Assembly: GCA_030737875.1 (NCBI GenBank)
Contig: CM060922.1
Coordinates: 306,767,456-306,831,455, forward strand
Source: Allium sativum
Lineage: Eukaryota > Streptophyta > Magnoliopsida > Asparagales > Amaryllidaceae
Direction of reading: 5' to 3'
DNA length: 64,000 nucleotides
The position numbers and the translations under genes are program-made. This document shows, piece by piece, positions 23,156 to 36,948 of the stretch. The stretch's first letter is position 1; the number at the start of each line of letters is the position of its first letter. Under the pieces are notes generated by a model. The model was given only the letters and a program-made list of their open reading frames with translations. It was not told the DNA's origin and did no database searches.

Positions 23156-25270
23156 GTCTATTGTTTGTCTTTACCATTACATCTAAGGAATTTTATTACA
23201 TAGATGTGCAAATAGTTTGCATTTTATAGAGGTAAAACCAGTATCTTAAGATGAGCAATTCCCAAATGCAAATTGCGCTTTATCAAATTGATTTCGTTAA
23301 AAAATATTTTTAGGATAAAGGAAAAACAGTTGGAGAATGAATGATAATTTACATACTTCGTTCCTCGATTCTTTGCTATTACTAATTGGTAAAACACTTT
23401 GCAGTAGACATGTTGACCGTAAAAGTTGGTAGAGATGTCTCTAGTAGTTAAGCATACAAACGTTTCAATCAAGTGCACACCATTTAGTTTATTCCAGGTT
23501 ACACAACTGAAAACCTTATAGAGCATACATATATTTAGTAAAGGGCCATTTGGCCAAAATTTCAATATTAAAGTACATGTCAATGTGGCTAAAAACATGG
23601 AATGTATCAAAGTATTCAACTATTCTACTGTTTTTTACACTAGTAATTCATTTTTAACAAAGTCGAAGATGAAGGCCAGTAATGTTCAATAATGCGTTTC
23701 ATGCCATTAGAAAGAACATAACTTTAAACATGTGCAAATAGGTTAGCAAATGAGGTGAGAGTATATTTCTTTTGTAAAAACTCTTTTTTAGTGATTGGAT
23801 CAATAAGCATTTATCAAAATAATTAATTGTATTGGGCTATTAATTAATGTGGATGAATAAAGCTAATCTTCTTAACCATTCATATTAGAACGCATCAGTC
23901 CAGCTGAAAGCATCTATAAATTTATGCCATGAAAACTATAGCTACATTAATCTCCAAGAGTTAAGCTGACAATAAAAGATTAAATAACACCGTGTTATCA
24001 TTATTCCCAAATTAATAGTGTAAATTAAAAAAATAGACCAAAAACTGGGTAATCTGTTACTGCGTCAACTTGTGTAAATGAATCAAAGAAATTGCAAGAG
24101 GTAACAATATTATTATGGTACCATAATTTAGGAATGGTTTTAATTTGTAAACTATAGTAATTACAATAGTTATAAAAAGCCATGATTCAGTAAGAATTGC
24201 TCACGCTTCAGAAATCCAAACAATATGTTTTGAGAACCAACCAAATTATGTTTCAGTAGCAAAATCAGCAGGATAATGTGGTAAGAAACGACTGTCTTTG
24301 ATAGTTAAGCAACCTAATACCATTCAATTAAAAAGCATACAATGAAATCAACAGCCACGAAGGAAAAATCTATACTTTCACAAAATAAATTGTAATAAGA
24401 GCAGTTCGTAAGTAACAGTAATGTTTAATTACACTGACCTGTTGCAAAAGCGATGTTTTAGGTGCAGAGAACTCTTTTTTTTTTAATCTCAACTCAGCTG
24501 AAACCTCATTTGCATTTCTGTTTTAGCCTTTAGGAAGACGATGAAGAATTACCCTAGTTGTTGTATAAAAAAAAACTTTCATGGTCGACAAATCCAAAAT
24601 AAATAATGTAAACACAGTACTGTTACCAAAAGCAAAGGAACAATTAAGTCAACAAAGGTTTGCAGGAGTTATCCCCTCTAATCAAACCAATCGGTTATTG
24701 CATGAAATTGTAACCAATTTTATCTCCTTCAATTTTACTTTTTCTTTCACTGCAAACATCAATCCTAAAATTTGCTAAGATAAAATTTATTATCAAACTA
24801 TGTGCATATTGAATTGTCAATAATGCACATATTTGCATATGTAGGACTATATCTTATGGTTTGCATCAGTAATGGATTTGCAATATTTTAGTTTTCATTG
24901 TAATAAATTTAAAAGTAACAATACCTGTGCATTACATCAACAAAGGGTCTAACTTCAGCTTTGCAGCTACTTCTTTTAGTGTGTCAGATTATTGATCTTT
25001 TGTTACCAACGGAGCTTAATTTGATTGAACGAACAAAAAATTGATCTAATCTATACTACATGTTAAAATATGGTGGGATCGGACTATGTGGAGTATGTTT
25101 TTGTATTTCACATCCACTGATTATCCAAATATTTTAGTAATTGCAAATATCAAGCACAACGTTGTAGAATCTATAATACCGAGCACAAACCCATAGAATC
25201 AAGCACGATGATCAACCGGCTAATAACAGAGTTCGCTGTTTGCACTGTATTAATGTAAAACATGATGTAG
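23156..25270. other. no recognisable gene
   Basis: AT-rich DNA. Small open frames at 23224-23619 (minus) and 24581-24778 (plus) have no recognisable motif. Since the paladin-like exon begins at about 25271, this is probably an intron or relic of that gene with older insertions, but no upstream paladin exon was found. Confidence 0.5.
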
Positions 25271-25454
25271 CATATTACGTCAACCAGATGAAAAGAAGAG
25301 GGAGGCATCACTTTCTTTGTTTGTTGAATATTTAGAATGCTATTACTTCCTCATATGTTTTGCTATCTATATCCATACCGAAAGAGCTTATGCTCACGTA
25401 GATTCTTTAGATCAAATTAGTTTCTCGAACCGGATGAAAGCCAGACCTGAACTT
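25271..25454 (+). pseudogene. paladin-like phosphatase pseudogene, segment 1
   Basis: After a possible acceptor (CATGATGTAG) the frame reads ILRQPDEKKREASLSLFVEY and then CYYFLICFAIYIHTERA, ending KARPEL at 25454. This matches the part of plant paladin proteins that precedes their second phosphatase-like repeat. The exon is cut after the Leu codon by Copia-1, and the same frame resumes at 30999 as YNILHRLLRRDPMG. Plant paladin homologues are large proteins with several phosphatase-like repeats; their role is poorly known. The N-terminal third of the gene is not in the window. Confidence 0.85.
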
Positions 25455-25681
25455 AGTTGAAATTTGCAAAATAATGTTTGAGAGAATATTTGCAGAAGAG
25501 AAAAGTATTGAGAATGATTTATTTCACAATGAAAATGTAAAACTGAACGATGGATACAATAATGTTATACTGGTACATTATATAGCCGAAATAAAAGAAA
25601 CTGGGCTGAGCCCATGTACAAGCACAAACAGGTAAAACAGGTAAAGTAAATATATTGTATCAGCAGCCGTTACTCTTAATA
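25455..25681 (-). repeat. Copia-1 3' LTR
   Basis: 227 bp, nearly identical to 30767-30993 with scattered substitutions and small indels. It starts TATTAAGAGTAACGG on the minus strand, so the canonical TG start is altered to TA, and it follows the polypurine tract at 25682-25690. Confidence 0.92.
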
Positions 25682-25940
25682 CCCCCCTTCAAACCCTACG
25701 AGGGTTAGGGTTTGTCATGAAGTAAGAACAACGGCCTCCATCATGGCGATTCAGAAAAAATCAACCGATCTGAAGAAGAATCGAAGAATCAACAACTTGT
25801 AGACGTTCTTCAGCAACACTATAACCAAAAGCGGAAGAATAATTCAACTTCTATCATGGCGATACAAGTTTATCAACGGATCTGAAGGAATTGTCTACTC
25901 GTTGAAGATCTTCAACTCAACTACGAACAATGAAGTGGAA

Positions 25941-28900
25941 TCAATCAGGAATATACACCAGCCATTGTGTTCTCTTACTCAAATCAGCTTCATCAACGTT
26001 CAATTCATCTCTTAGTCGACTGAAATTCACCTTGGACAGAGGTTTAGTAAGTATGTCTTCTTTTTGGTGAAACGATGGTATGTAGCCAACTTTTAATTTA
26101 CCATTTATCACCTGCTCTCTGATAAAGTATAAATCCAGTTCTATATGCTTAGTTTTAGAGTGTAAAATAGGATTTGATGTAAGAGAAATTACACTCACAT
26201 TATCACACCAAATTGTAGCAACTTTGCTAGGTTTAACTTTGAGTTCACTAAGTAAGGATTCGATCCACATGAGTTCAGTTGCTGTGTTTGCCATACATCT
26301 AAATTCTGCTTCAGTACTGGATCAAGACACAGTACTTTGTTTTTTTGCACTCCAAGATACAGGTATTTCCCTAAGAATATACAATAACCAGAAGTAGATT
26401 TTCTGTCATCATGATCAGTACCCCAATCAGCATCAGCATAGGCACTGACATTTAGATTTTTGCTAGACTTTAGGATGAGCCCATGGTTAATAGTCCCTTT
26501 CAAGTATCTAAGAATCCTCTTAACAGCTTTCCAGTGACTGTCTAAAGGTCTTTGCATATACTGACTCACTTTGTTAACACTATAAGCAATGTCTGGTCTT
26601 GTAATGGTAGCATATTGCAAAGCTCCAACTATACTTCTATATAACTTTCCATTTTGAATGTCTTCACCTTGATGCTTAGATAATTGACTGCTGGACACCA
26701 TTGGAGTAGGTAATGAGTTAGCTTTAACCATGTTAGCCCTGAACAAAATTTCTGAAATGTATTTTCTTTGATTGAGATGCATCTCTGAAATATTTGTTCT
26801 TTTGACTTATATGCCCAAAAAATAATCCAAATTACCCAGATCTTTGATAGAAAATTCTGAATTAAGAATATCTGTTATATTTTTGATTTCAGCAACACAA
26901 CTACATGTAATGGTAAAATCATCAACATAAATAAGTATATATGTAATGGTAGTAGCAGTAAACTTAGTGAAAATTGAGTTATCAGATTTGGTTGGCCTGT
27001 ATCCATGTTTGACAAGTGTTTCTTTTAACTTGTCAAACCAAACCCTTGGAGCTTGCTTAAGTCCATAAATAGCTTTGTTTAACTTGCAAACTAAGTTTCT
27101 GCCATCATTCTCAATGAACCCTTGAGGTTGTTCCATATATACTTCTTCCTGTAAAACACCATTCAAAAAAGCATTATTCACATCCAATTGCTTGATGCTC
27201 CAATTTCTATATAAAGCAATAGTTGAAATAATTCTGACTGAAGAGGGCTTAACAACAGGTGAAAAGGTTTCTGAAAAATCAAAACCATACTGTTGTGAAT
27301 ACCCCTTAGCAACTAATCTTGCTTTATATTTTGAAATTGAACCATCAGCATTCTTTTTGAGTTTAAAAACCCATCTACACCCAACAATATTTTTGTTATT
27401 GGGTTTTTCAATAAGAGTCTAAGTTTTATTTTTAATGAGAGCATTATAATCTTCAGACATAGTTGTTTTCCATTCATCCACCTGATAAGCATTAGTATAA
27501 GAAATTGGTTCCTCTTCCATACTTACAGTGTTTATGGTTTTTGGTTTAAAAATATCACACTTGGCTCTAGTCATCATAGGATGCATGTTGACATTGTCTC
27601 TAACGGGTTGACTTTGATTGCTGTTTCCTGAAGAATCTGTTTCTTCTAATTCATGATTGTTGCCACCAGTATCTTTATCACTATCACTATTACTTCTTTG
27701 TGAATGATCATGCAGATTGCTTCTGACATCTAGCATATCAGAAATTTCTTGACCTGGTCCATCATTGATGGGCACTGTGTGTTGAGGATGAATGTTGCTA
27801 TCATTCTTCTTTTGTGAAGATGGCACAACATTTTCTATCTCCTCTGGTATGTCAGGTATATATTGCCTTGGGTTTTTGACTTTTGCAGTTATTTTAATAT
27901 TTGTTTGACTGAAAGGATATACTTCTTCATTGAATCTAACATGCCTTGACACATATATTCTACCCTTGCTATCTAAACATTTATAACCTTTTTGATTGTT
28001 GCAATATCCTAAAAATGTGCAAGGAGTAGATCTAAATTGTAATTTATGAGTGTTGTAAGGTCTTAAGTTAGGAAAGCATTGACAACCAAAGACTTTTAAA
28101 AATTTATATTCTGGTTTAAACTTGTATAACACTTCATGTGGACATTTGAACTCAAGTATTTTTGTAGGAAGTAAATAAATCAAATGCACTGCTGTGTTAA
28201 ATGCCTCTGGCCAAAATTTTAGTGGCATAGATGCTTGTGCAAGCAAGGTTAGACCAGTTTCTACAACATGTCTGTGTTTCCTTTCAATAATGCCATTTTG
28301 TTCAGAGGTATAAGGACATGTAGTTCTATGACTTATACCCTTTTTGTCAAAGAATGCTTTCAAAGGTAAAAATTCTTTTCCACCATCAGTCTGAAAAATA
28401 CTTATATGATTACTAATCAAGTTTTCAACCTTATTGATAAACTGAATAACTGTACTACAACTGTATGCCTTTGATTTTAGCATATATATCCAAACATATC
28501 TAGAATAAGCACCAATAAAAGAAATGTAGTACTTATAACCATAATCAGAACTTATGGGTGCAGGACCTCACAAATCCGTAGTAATTAATTGAAGGGGTCT
28601 AGTGCAACTGGTTTGAGAATCTGGAAATGCAAGTTTATGACTCTTTCCCATTTGGCAAAAGGTACACATATATGAGATAGGTATTTTGCATATAGAGAAG
28701 TCATTATTACACATAACATGCTTGATAGTTTTTAAACTAGGGTGACCTAGTTTACTATGCCACAAACTAAATTCTTTATATTCGTTAGAATCATTCTTGA
28801 TTGTCAGCATACATGTTTTTCTATCTAACACAGATGATTTAGGACTAGAACTAAAAACATTAAATCTATACAGTCCCTTACATTCATCACCCTACAAAAT

Positions 28901-30258
28901 AATTTCCTGTGTTAGAATATCCTTAACAATGCAAGCATTAGGATAAAATTCAAAAAACACATTGTTGTCCTTCGCAAATTGGGAAACACTCATTAAAGTT
29001 TTCTTGATAGATGGAATCCTTAAAAGATTTTTTTGAATTAACTGTTTTGGTCCATCTAAACTTGCACTTCCAGTATGTGTAATGTGCACAGTTTTACCAT
29101 TTCCTACAAGTAAATTCTGCATACCTTTGTACTCTTTATTCCCCAAATTGAGATTGTTGAGGTTGTTAGTCACACATTTGGTTGCCCTACTGTCAGGATA
29201 CCAATTATCATCATTAATATCATCAATAGTTGCTGTAGAATCAGCATTAACACTTTCTGCTTGACTTTTGCTGTTGTCTTTCTGTACATTAACCAAATTA
29301 ACACTAGAGTTGTTGCTAGTTTGTGATGGATTAAAATTTGAGTTATATCTGAAATAGCACTTGTTAGCACTGTGGCCAAATTTTTCACAAATCTGACACC
29401 TAACTCTACTGTTATTGTTTCTGCCTCTACCTCTGCCTCGATTAGCTTGACAACCCCTTTGCACATTTAGTTGATTTCTTGAAGTGTTACCTTGGTTCTT
29501 TCCTCTACCATATGAAGTGTAATTGATTGACATATCAGAATTAATAGTTTTCTTGTGGTCTATCCTTCCTTCATGAGCCAATAGAGTTGAATACACATAC
29601 TATAGTGTGGGTGAAGGATCCATTGAAAGAATAATTGCTGAGACTGCTTCATATTCATCATCCAGTCCACTAACAATTGATAGCACTTGCTCAGATTTTG
29701 GTATTTTCTGACCTACAGAGTTTAACTAATCACAAATATTCTTCACCTTTAGTAGATACTCATTCATAGATAAATCACCCTTTCTTATACTATGTAATTG
29801 CCTTTTAAAATGCATAATACGAGCAGAGGATTGAGCAAAAAATTCCTCTCAATTGTTGACCAAACATCTTGAGCAGACTTAACACCAATAAGCTGAGGTA
29901 AAATTGTCACTCCAACAGATGACATCATCCATGAGCAGACAAGGCTATCTTGTCTTTGATATGCCAAGAACTCAGGATTTTGAATAAGTTTATCTTCACT
30001 GTCACGAACAAATTTAGATGGAACAATCTTTGTTCCAAATATGTAATCTTCAAGACCATAACCTCTGACAGCTGTTTCTATTTGTAATTTCCACAAAAGG
30101 TAATTTGATTCGTCAAGCTGAATTGAGATAAGTTGACTTTGGGGTTTAACGATGGCTTTCATCGGATCTTGGATTGGATCTGGCTGATTCTGTGATACAG
30201 GAGCCCTATTACTGGATATATTGGCACCGGATTCATCACCTTGACCAGTAGGATTCGT
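25941..30258 (-). pseudogene. Copia-1 gag-pol, inactivated
   Basis: Order on the minus strand is that of Ty1-copia. Gag is at 30258-29785, followed by the zinc knuckle CQICEKFGHSANKC at about 29385. The protease site has DSRAT where DSGAT is expected (about 29185). GAG-pre-integrase is at 28831-28568 (LWHSKLGHPS). Integrase (28540-27900) has TDGGKEF and a YTSEQNGIIERKH core. Reverse transcriptase (27300-26500) has LDVNNAFLNG and IYVDD. RNase H (26400-25941) has ADADWGTDHDDRKSTSGY. Stops and shifts separate these blocks, for example TGA just after TTDL at about 28567, TAG at about 27420 and TAA at about 26806. The protease Gly to Arg change alone should abolish processing. Confidence 0.9.
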
Positions 30259-30754
30259 CATTGTTGAATTCAGATGTGGGATCAGCAAAAAAACAGGTAA
30301 AAGAAAATCTGAATATGATAGTCTTTGAATTAGGATAATAGAGAAATTCTATATTTGATTACTGTAGCAACCATAGAACTTTGATGATGAGTTTTCTTGA
30401 ATGAATTCCTGATAATTTCTGATGAACATATACCAAGAAACTCTGATAAGCTCTTTTGGACGGCTTTTTGATCAAATGCAGTGATTTCTTTAAAATCTTG
30501 ATCGACTATCTTGATAATTCAGAACTTTTATCTCCAAGCTTTAGCTAGAAGAATTGATGCAGCCACTGTCTGTTCTTGGCGAGGCACAGTTCTTCTAGTT
30601 GAGCAACAACTCTCAAGTGATAGGATGCAAATCTTTGATGGGAGGCGTCCAAATGATGAAATCACTCTGATGGACAAGGATAATCTCAGAAACTTCGTCT
30701 AAGAATTAACAACAGTCAGAAGTTGAACAGATGTTGTTAAGCACATAGGGTTCA

Positions 30755-30766
30755 GCTCTGATACCA
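30755..30766 (-). other. Copia-1 primer binding site
   Basis: Minus strand TGGTATCAGAGC directly after the 5' LTR. It is complementary to the 3' part of initiator tRNA-Met, as in most plant copia elements, and primes minus-strand synthesis. Confidence 0.92.
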
Positions 30767-30993
30767 GGTTGAGATTTGCAAAATAATGTTTGAGAGAATA
30801 TTTGCAGAAGAGAAAAGTATTGAAGAATGATTTATTTCACAATGAAAATGTAAAACTGAACGATGGATACAATAATGTAACACTGGTACATTATATAACT
30901 GAAATAAAAGAACTAGGCTGAGCCCATGTACAAGCCCAAACAGGCAAAATAGGTAAAGTAAATATATTGTATCAGCGGCCGTTACTCTTAATA
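30767..30993 (-). repeat. Copia-1 5' LTR
   Basis: 227-bp partner of 25455-25681; it borders the primer site on one side and the target duplication AACTT on the other. Confidence 0.92.
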
Positions 30994-30998
30994 AACTT

Positions 30999-31991
30999 TA
31001 TAACATATTACACAGGTTGCTAAGAAGAGACCCTATGGGTGCCTTTGGTTACTCTAGCTTAAATCCTTTGTTGAACAAAATTTCGGATTCTACCAATAAT
31101 CAGCCATCTGAAATGAGTGTAATTGCTGCTATTAGAAACAGAGAAGTTCTAGGAAGCCAAACAGTTTTGAAAAGTGATCATTGCTTAGGTTGCCAAAATC
31201 TTCATTTTCTTGAAAGAGTGGAAGGTGCACCTAATTTTAGAGAAATGCCTGGATTTCCTATATACGGTGTTGCAAATCCCATCATCGATGGAATCCGTGC
31301 AGTTATTAAGAGGGTAAGCAGTTGTAAAGGAAAGTGTCTAGTTTTATGGCATAATATGAGAGAAAAACCAATCATCTATATAAATGGAAGACCCTTTGTG
31401 TTGCGCGAGGCATAACGTCCATATAAAAATACACTGGAGTATACGGGGATTGGTCCTGAGAGAGTGGAGAAAATGGAAGCTCGGCTCAAAGAGGATATAC
31501 TTCGTGAAGCCTCACATTATAATGGTGCTATAATGGTTATTCATGAAACAGATGATGGTCAAATATATGATGCATGGGAGCGGATAAACTCAGATGCTAT
31601 TAAAACTCCTTTGGAAGTCTATAAATGTTTGGAGGATGAAGGACTTCCAGTTCAATATGCCCGTGTTCCCATTACTGATGGCAAAGCTCTTGAAAGCTAA
31701 GATTTTGATATGATTGCACAAAATATAGCTGCTTCTTCTAAGGACACGACCTATGTTTTCAACTGCCAGATGGGTAGGGGAAGAACAACCACAGGAACAG
31801 TTATTGCTTGCCTAGTGAAACTTCAACTTGATTAGGGAAGGGCTATGAAGGTGCTGCTAAGTGATGGCCATCGTGAAGTTTCAGATAACTTGTCACCAAG
31901 AGGAGAAGGTTTAGGCAACGATTAATCTTCAGTGACAAATTTGATCAAATCTCAAATCGTTAAAGGACCACAACGAGCTTTTGGAATTAAT
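30999..31991 (+). pseudogene. paladin-like phosphatase pseudogene, segment 2 (holds a CX5R phosphatase signature)
   Basis: The frame continues from segment 1 across Copia-1. It contains LLRRDPMGAFGY, GSQTVLKSDHCLGCQN, VEGAPNFREMPGFPIYGVAN and PIIYINGRPFVLREA. Then come KMEARLKEDILREASHYNG, TPLEVYKCLEDEGLPVQYAR and the P-loop FNCQMGRGRTTTG, whose CX5R core is at 31764-31784. These are hallmark blocks of one paladin phosphatase-like repeat. In-frame stops lie at 31413, 31698, 31833 and 31923, so the gene is dead even without the insertions. The exon is cut after FGIN at 31991 by Copia-2 and resumes at 48379 as DIQLLRKVTRLFDNG. Confidence 0.93.
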
Positions 31992-32253
31992 TGTTGAAGT
32001 TTGCGATACTATGTGTTAAATTGAGGAGGATATTTCGGGATATTTCAAATATTTAGGATATGGAGGATACTTTCAGATCTGGAGAATATTTAGGATCTGG
32101 AGGATATTTAGGATATTTCGGATCTAGAGGAAATTTTAGGAATTTCCATATACTTCCCTATGTCTATATAAGCAACATCGGATCCAAAAGGAGGATGCAT
32201 AACTAAATCAAGAGATTAGATCAAGGTTTATTCTAATTAGGGTTTAGGCAATC
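31992..32253 (+). repeat. Copia-2 5' LTR, left part
   Basis: It aligns with 47786-48040 apart from scattered substitutions and a small indel. It contains runs of the word GGATATTT / GGATCTGGAG. It breaks off after CAATC, which is duplicated at 42983-42987 on the other side of the nested element. Confidence 0.93.
32164..32172 (+). promoter_or_regulatory. TATA box of the Copia-2 LTR
   Basis: CTATATAAG in the U3/R part of the LTR, also present at about 47950 in the 3' LTR. Typical position and sequence for the LTR promoter of plant copia elements. The 5' promoter is now separated from gag by the nested 10.7-kb element. Confidence 0.65.
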
Positions 32254-33726
32254 TGTAACGACCCGGTTTTTGTCGACTTTGGTTATCGCCATAACCTCAA
32301 TGATGACTAACCAAACATCGAAAAATACCAAAAAGTTAATAGAAAGAAGTTAGAGGGTAGAATAGATAAGATAGAACTAATAGAATAGAATAGGAAGAAG
32401 AACATCATCATCAGAGTAAACATGAATCTCACCACGGAACGAATAAAATATAACATAACTTTTGAAATACAAACAATATGTATAGAATAACACATATCAG
32501 AGTACAACACTTACAACACAGCAGAAATAAACAATAGTTATAAAATCCTGAAGCCTCCTTCTCCAGCTCTTCAAGTATCTGTAAATCCCGACTAGTTGAC
32601 TGCCCGTACAAAATTGGGCACCCAAGAGTTTAGGGAAAACAAAACAAAATAAACTCCGGGTCAGTAATGGGACTGGTATGAGTAAAACAATTTAAAACAG
32701 TTCGAACAAGTAAACGATATCTCATAAGACCACGCCGTATAACAGAACGGGTTTTTCCCTTACGAGAATCCATAATATATTTATATCAAAAACCTTTTGA
32801 TATTATAATAATGTCTATTAACCACAATAAAATAATCATCTAGCAGAAACGCTATCATCTCCCGTTCTACATATATAGTATACAATCAAAACCGCAAGCA
32901 CGTATTGGGTAATGGATTTCCAACTATGACAAGGAATGGAACCACCTTTCGCTAGTGTACCTCTAGAGAGAAATACACTAGGTTCAACAAGAACATCTTG
33001 CAACCCGGCCACACATGACCGACCACTCATTTCGCTTGAGTGTATCGATTGTATATCACCAAAGGTTGGGATCAGCAACCGTTTCCCGAATGGGACAGCC
33101 TCCACAATAGATTTTTAGAAATAAATGAAACTCTAGATCAGGTGATTATACACCCTAATAGGTGCGACCTACATAGCCATGCTGCCTGCCCGATTTTTGT
33201 CATTTCCCGGTTGTTGAGGCCAGAGGCTACGATTTCTTTCTATTCATTGATAACACGATCACTTTGAATGCCACATTATCAGATTCGTTAATCACTAATT
33301 GGTTTGCACAAATATTCTGGATGTTATGCTAAGGGAATAAATCCGTTGTAAACATATATATTTATACACACCAACCCATTCGATCATTGGAAATACTTTG
33401 TCAGACACTTGTCCATATACGTTCGTTCTAGGACTGAACAAAACCGAAGGCACTATTCAGTTGATCCATCCTAGGCAATCTCTACCTAGGACTTATACAA
33501 TAGCCCTTGCACTTTACTCTGTCTTCAATTTCTTTGGCATATATGATTCGCAACGCTTATGCCAATACGGAGTGGTTCTTTGGATAAGAATCCAACCGGT
33601 CTCTCCATATTAACAACATTAAAATGGTCAAAACTTTGATAGTCGGTGATTTAACTATCAAATGAAAACATGCCTGTGTACACACAACGATCTTATTTCC
33701 AAATGGGATTGTCGATCCAATCATCA

Positions 33727-33769
<43 letters not shown>

Positions 33770-36700
33770 TCATTTTCTATGTCTAGAAAATATACGTTAT
33801 TAACACTGGAAAACATTTCCATGGCTTAATTACATATCCCTATTCTTCCACATCTATCAGACTCTAACTATAAAGTAATAAGAGAACAGCTTCCTAAGTA
33901 TAAACCCCGAAGGCCGAAACCAACATCAGATCGATACTTAGGAAACTATTCAACTTATTAATCTCTAGTCAGTTTCTAATTTTTGCTTAACTCTATTTTG
34001 ATTAACTATGTTCGATTAACTCCTTTCGATTTACTCGATTCGATTAACTCCTCTATTTATTTTCCCAATAAATATTCCTTTATTCTATTTATTTTCTAAA
34101 TAAATATTCCTTTGTTCTATTTGTTTTCTTAATAAATAAATCCTTTATTCTATTAATTTTCTAAATAAATATTCCTTTATTCTATATCATATTTATTTAC
34201 TAAATAAATATCTCTTATATAATATCTTATTCCCAAATTATTTCCTTTAACTCTATTTCCTATTTATAAATATTCCATTTATAAATATTTCCTTTTATAA
34301 AATCTTCTTTGATTTTATAAATAATTTCTCTTTTATAAAATCCTTTGAGTTTATAAATAATTTATTTTCAATATTCACTTTGAAAATCCCCTTTTCTATA
34401 TCCCAGTATTTCTTACGGTATTTAAAATACCAATTAACCATGATCGATATCATTCAACACACAGAATCCACAACAGATTTTATATCACATCATATATTAC
34501 AATATGTGAACAGAACGATATTATAAATATTGAGGAGTCCAGTTGGACCCCTCCAACCTATTTCCCTGCATCACAGATGTTAAACAACACGAGTATAAAA
34601 TATTCTGATAAACAGAATCAATATTCGATTAACGATTTATATATATATATATATATATAACGTTATCTAAAATTTTAACCAATACACATGCAATTCAACC
34701 AAACAGTTACCACACAACAATCAACAGATAATTATCAGTTCTAAGAATACGTTGTAAAAATATAACTGTTCAGAGTTGGTGAGTTTTACTCACTTTGGTA
34801 GTTCATCATTAAATAACGATAAACTATTGTTTGATTCAGATTAGATGTTTTATTCCGTCATAAATCCTGACCAGCTCCAAATCAGTCCTATTTAGTACCA
34901 GGGTTGCTTCCGTCCATATGATCCCAACGGATCTGAATTTGTCCAATTTCGATGACATACGACGAAGTTACGATATTAACAAATTTATGCTCTATATAAG
35001 TTAACATACACTTATATAAATAAAAATTTGGATTTAAACTATCATTGGGCTTAATCTTGTTTGTTTCCCGTCGGCTCATTAACAAAAAAGGCCACCCAAA
35101 ATTTCTCTCTTCCCAAGCACAACTCTTCTTCTCCAAACAAGATCTGCTCCAGAAAAATATCCGCACTCTCCAGTAACGCCTTCCCGTCCAAACCATTTCC
35201 GTGACTTCACAAAGCCAAGATCACCAACTACATCTCTGTATCAACCTCCTATCTTCTCTAATAAAATACTTATGCACTGCTAACACCCAGACTCTCCGCA
35301 CCTTCAACCTCAAGAATTTAAAATATTGTACCCAACCGAAATATCAACGCCGTGATCCCCTTCCACTTACAGTTCACAACTGAACTTCCTTTCATAATAA
35401 ATCCCATAAAAAAAACATCATCAACACTTCTTTCTTCTAGTTGAATTAAGACCCCAAAACACCAACTGAACCCTCACAGTAAGTCACGACAGTACCTATT
35501 CCCACTCGCGTCTCCTTTTTCCCTGATCTGCTACCTTAACTGATAGCAGCGCCGCACCCTCGATGATCGGACTCCCCCCTCTGCGATGCTTCCTGGTGCG
35601 CCTTGCTCCAAGGAGGTCGACCACCACCTTATTTCCATCACCGGCCTCTCTCATATCCACAAATCCCAAGCCCTAGTCGGATCTGTGGTGCGTAGGACCT
35701 TCAGAAGGAGTATCGAGATCCACGATTTCCATATCAGAAGGAAGAGGATCCTCCAAGGATTCTCAATATATATATATATATATATAATGATTTATCGATT
35801 TCTCTTTGATTTTATTTTGATTTTAAATGTTGCGATTTGGGTTTTCTGGGAAATATTGATGGCAGCTCATTTTTCATCAGAGGAATGAGGAATGAAAACT
35901 AGGTTTAGCTTAAGTTAGGTATTTATAAGATTTGTTTTTAATATTTTATATTCATTTATTTAGATATCATATATTTGTATTTGTTATCTAAAATACGTAC
36001 GATCACACACGATATCTAAAAATCATGTAAATTGACGTACAGTTACAGTTTGACATTACGGTCCCAACGAAACTGGTTTCGTTGAATTCCGACTCTGTTT
36101 GCTCACACAGCGTATTTTTAACTGTCGAAATACTGACTGTTTTTCACATTAAAAATCGGTACGGCCACATACTGACTTCAACAATCACGGAAATTGAAAT
36201 CTAACAATAATTTAACATTGCGGATCCAACAAAATTAGTTTCGTCGAATTCTGAGGTTGTTTGCAAAACTGGCTATTTTTAAAGCTCTAAATAAACCATT
36301 TAAATATTAAATATATTTAAAAACAATTAAAGTTAATATTTATAAATAAATATTAACAGAATATCATATAGCTCCACTAGGATTTTACAACTCGATATTC
36401 AAATCCCGGTTGAATTGATATTCAAATTTATATTGAAATTCCTTATATATATCGTTATAGATTATAAATGAATTCCATAGCGACTTTTCTAAAATTTGAT
36501 TTGGACATAAATCAAAATATACACATTAAAATCCGATTGTTCTCTTCCACTAGAAAAATATACTTCACCAGCTCCTAACGTTTCTTGTTTCATAGAAATC
36601 TGATTTAAAACGGCTTCTGTATATTCGTTTAAAGTTCGAATCGCCAAATCGCGAACTACCGCGCCATTTCGAGCTCGATTATAATTATACGTTCAAACAT

Positions 36701-36948
36701 CGTTTAAATAATATATTCGTTATTCTAATTCAATTCCAAACTGAATTATATAGTTTGAATTGTCCAGTTCACACCATATCGTGAATTCCACTAATTCTGA
36801 TTATTTCTGTATTTAATATATTATTCTATTATTTTAATTTAATTAAATATTCACTTTATTTAATTAAACAACGATTTAATTCCCTAAATCACTATTTATA
36901 TAATTAAATTAATTAATTATTATATTGCTAAAAATACGGGTCGTTGCA
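32254..36948 (-). repeat. LARD 3' LTR, 4695 bp
   Basis: It matches 38295-42982 along its whole length with scattered substitutions and length changes in AT microsatellites (about 33727-33767, 34640-34660 and 35768-35787). Open frames inside (for example 34888-35196 minus) recur in both LTRs but carry no known domain and are not called as genes. Confidence 0.93.

Larger units (their letters stand above)
25455..30993 (-). mobile_element. Ty1-copia retrotransposon Copia-1, minus orientation
   Basis: Complete element of 5539 bp with 227-bp LTRs at 25455-25681 and 30767-30993 and a 5-bp target duplication AACTT (25450-25454 and 30994-30998). On the minus strand a primer binding site TGGTATCAGAGC follows the 5' LTR, and a purine tract ending GAAGGGGGG precedes the 3' LTR. 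It is inserted in the coding sequence of the paladin-like gene, opposite to that gene. Gag-pol is decayed. The short LTR and gag type (ESNYLLWK) suggest a Retrofit/Ale-like lineage, with low certainty. Confidence 0.93.

Noticed and set aside
23224..23619. 131-codon minus-strand open frame
   Set aside because: Hydrophobic AT-driven composition, no motif, no splice context; not supported as a gene.
30994..31016. Splice acceptor (TTACACAG) before the paladin-like segment at 31016
   Set aside because: The reading frame runs straight through it (YNILHRLLRRDP) and joins the segment ending at 25454 once Copia-1 and one AACTT are removed, so no intron is needed.
34888..35196. Open frame with FFWSRSCLEKKSCAWEE, also present at 40935-41177
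   Set aside because: It is repeated only because both LTRs of the LARD carry it. No known domain, and the two copies differ in length.
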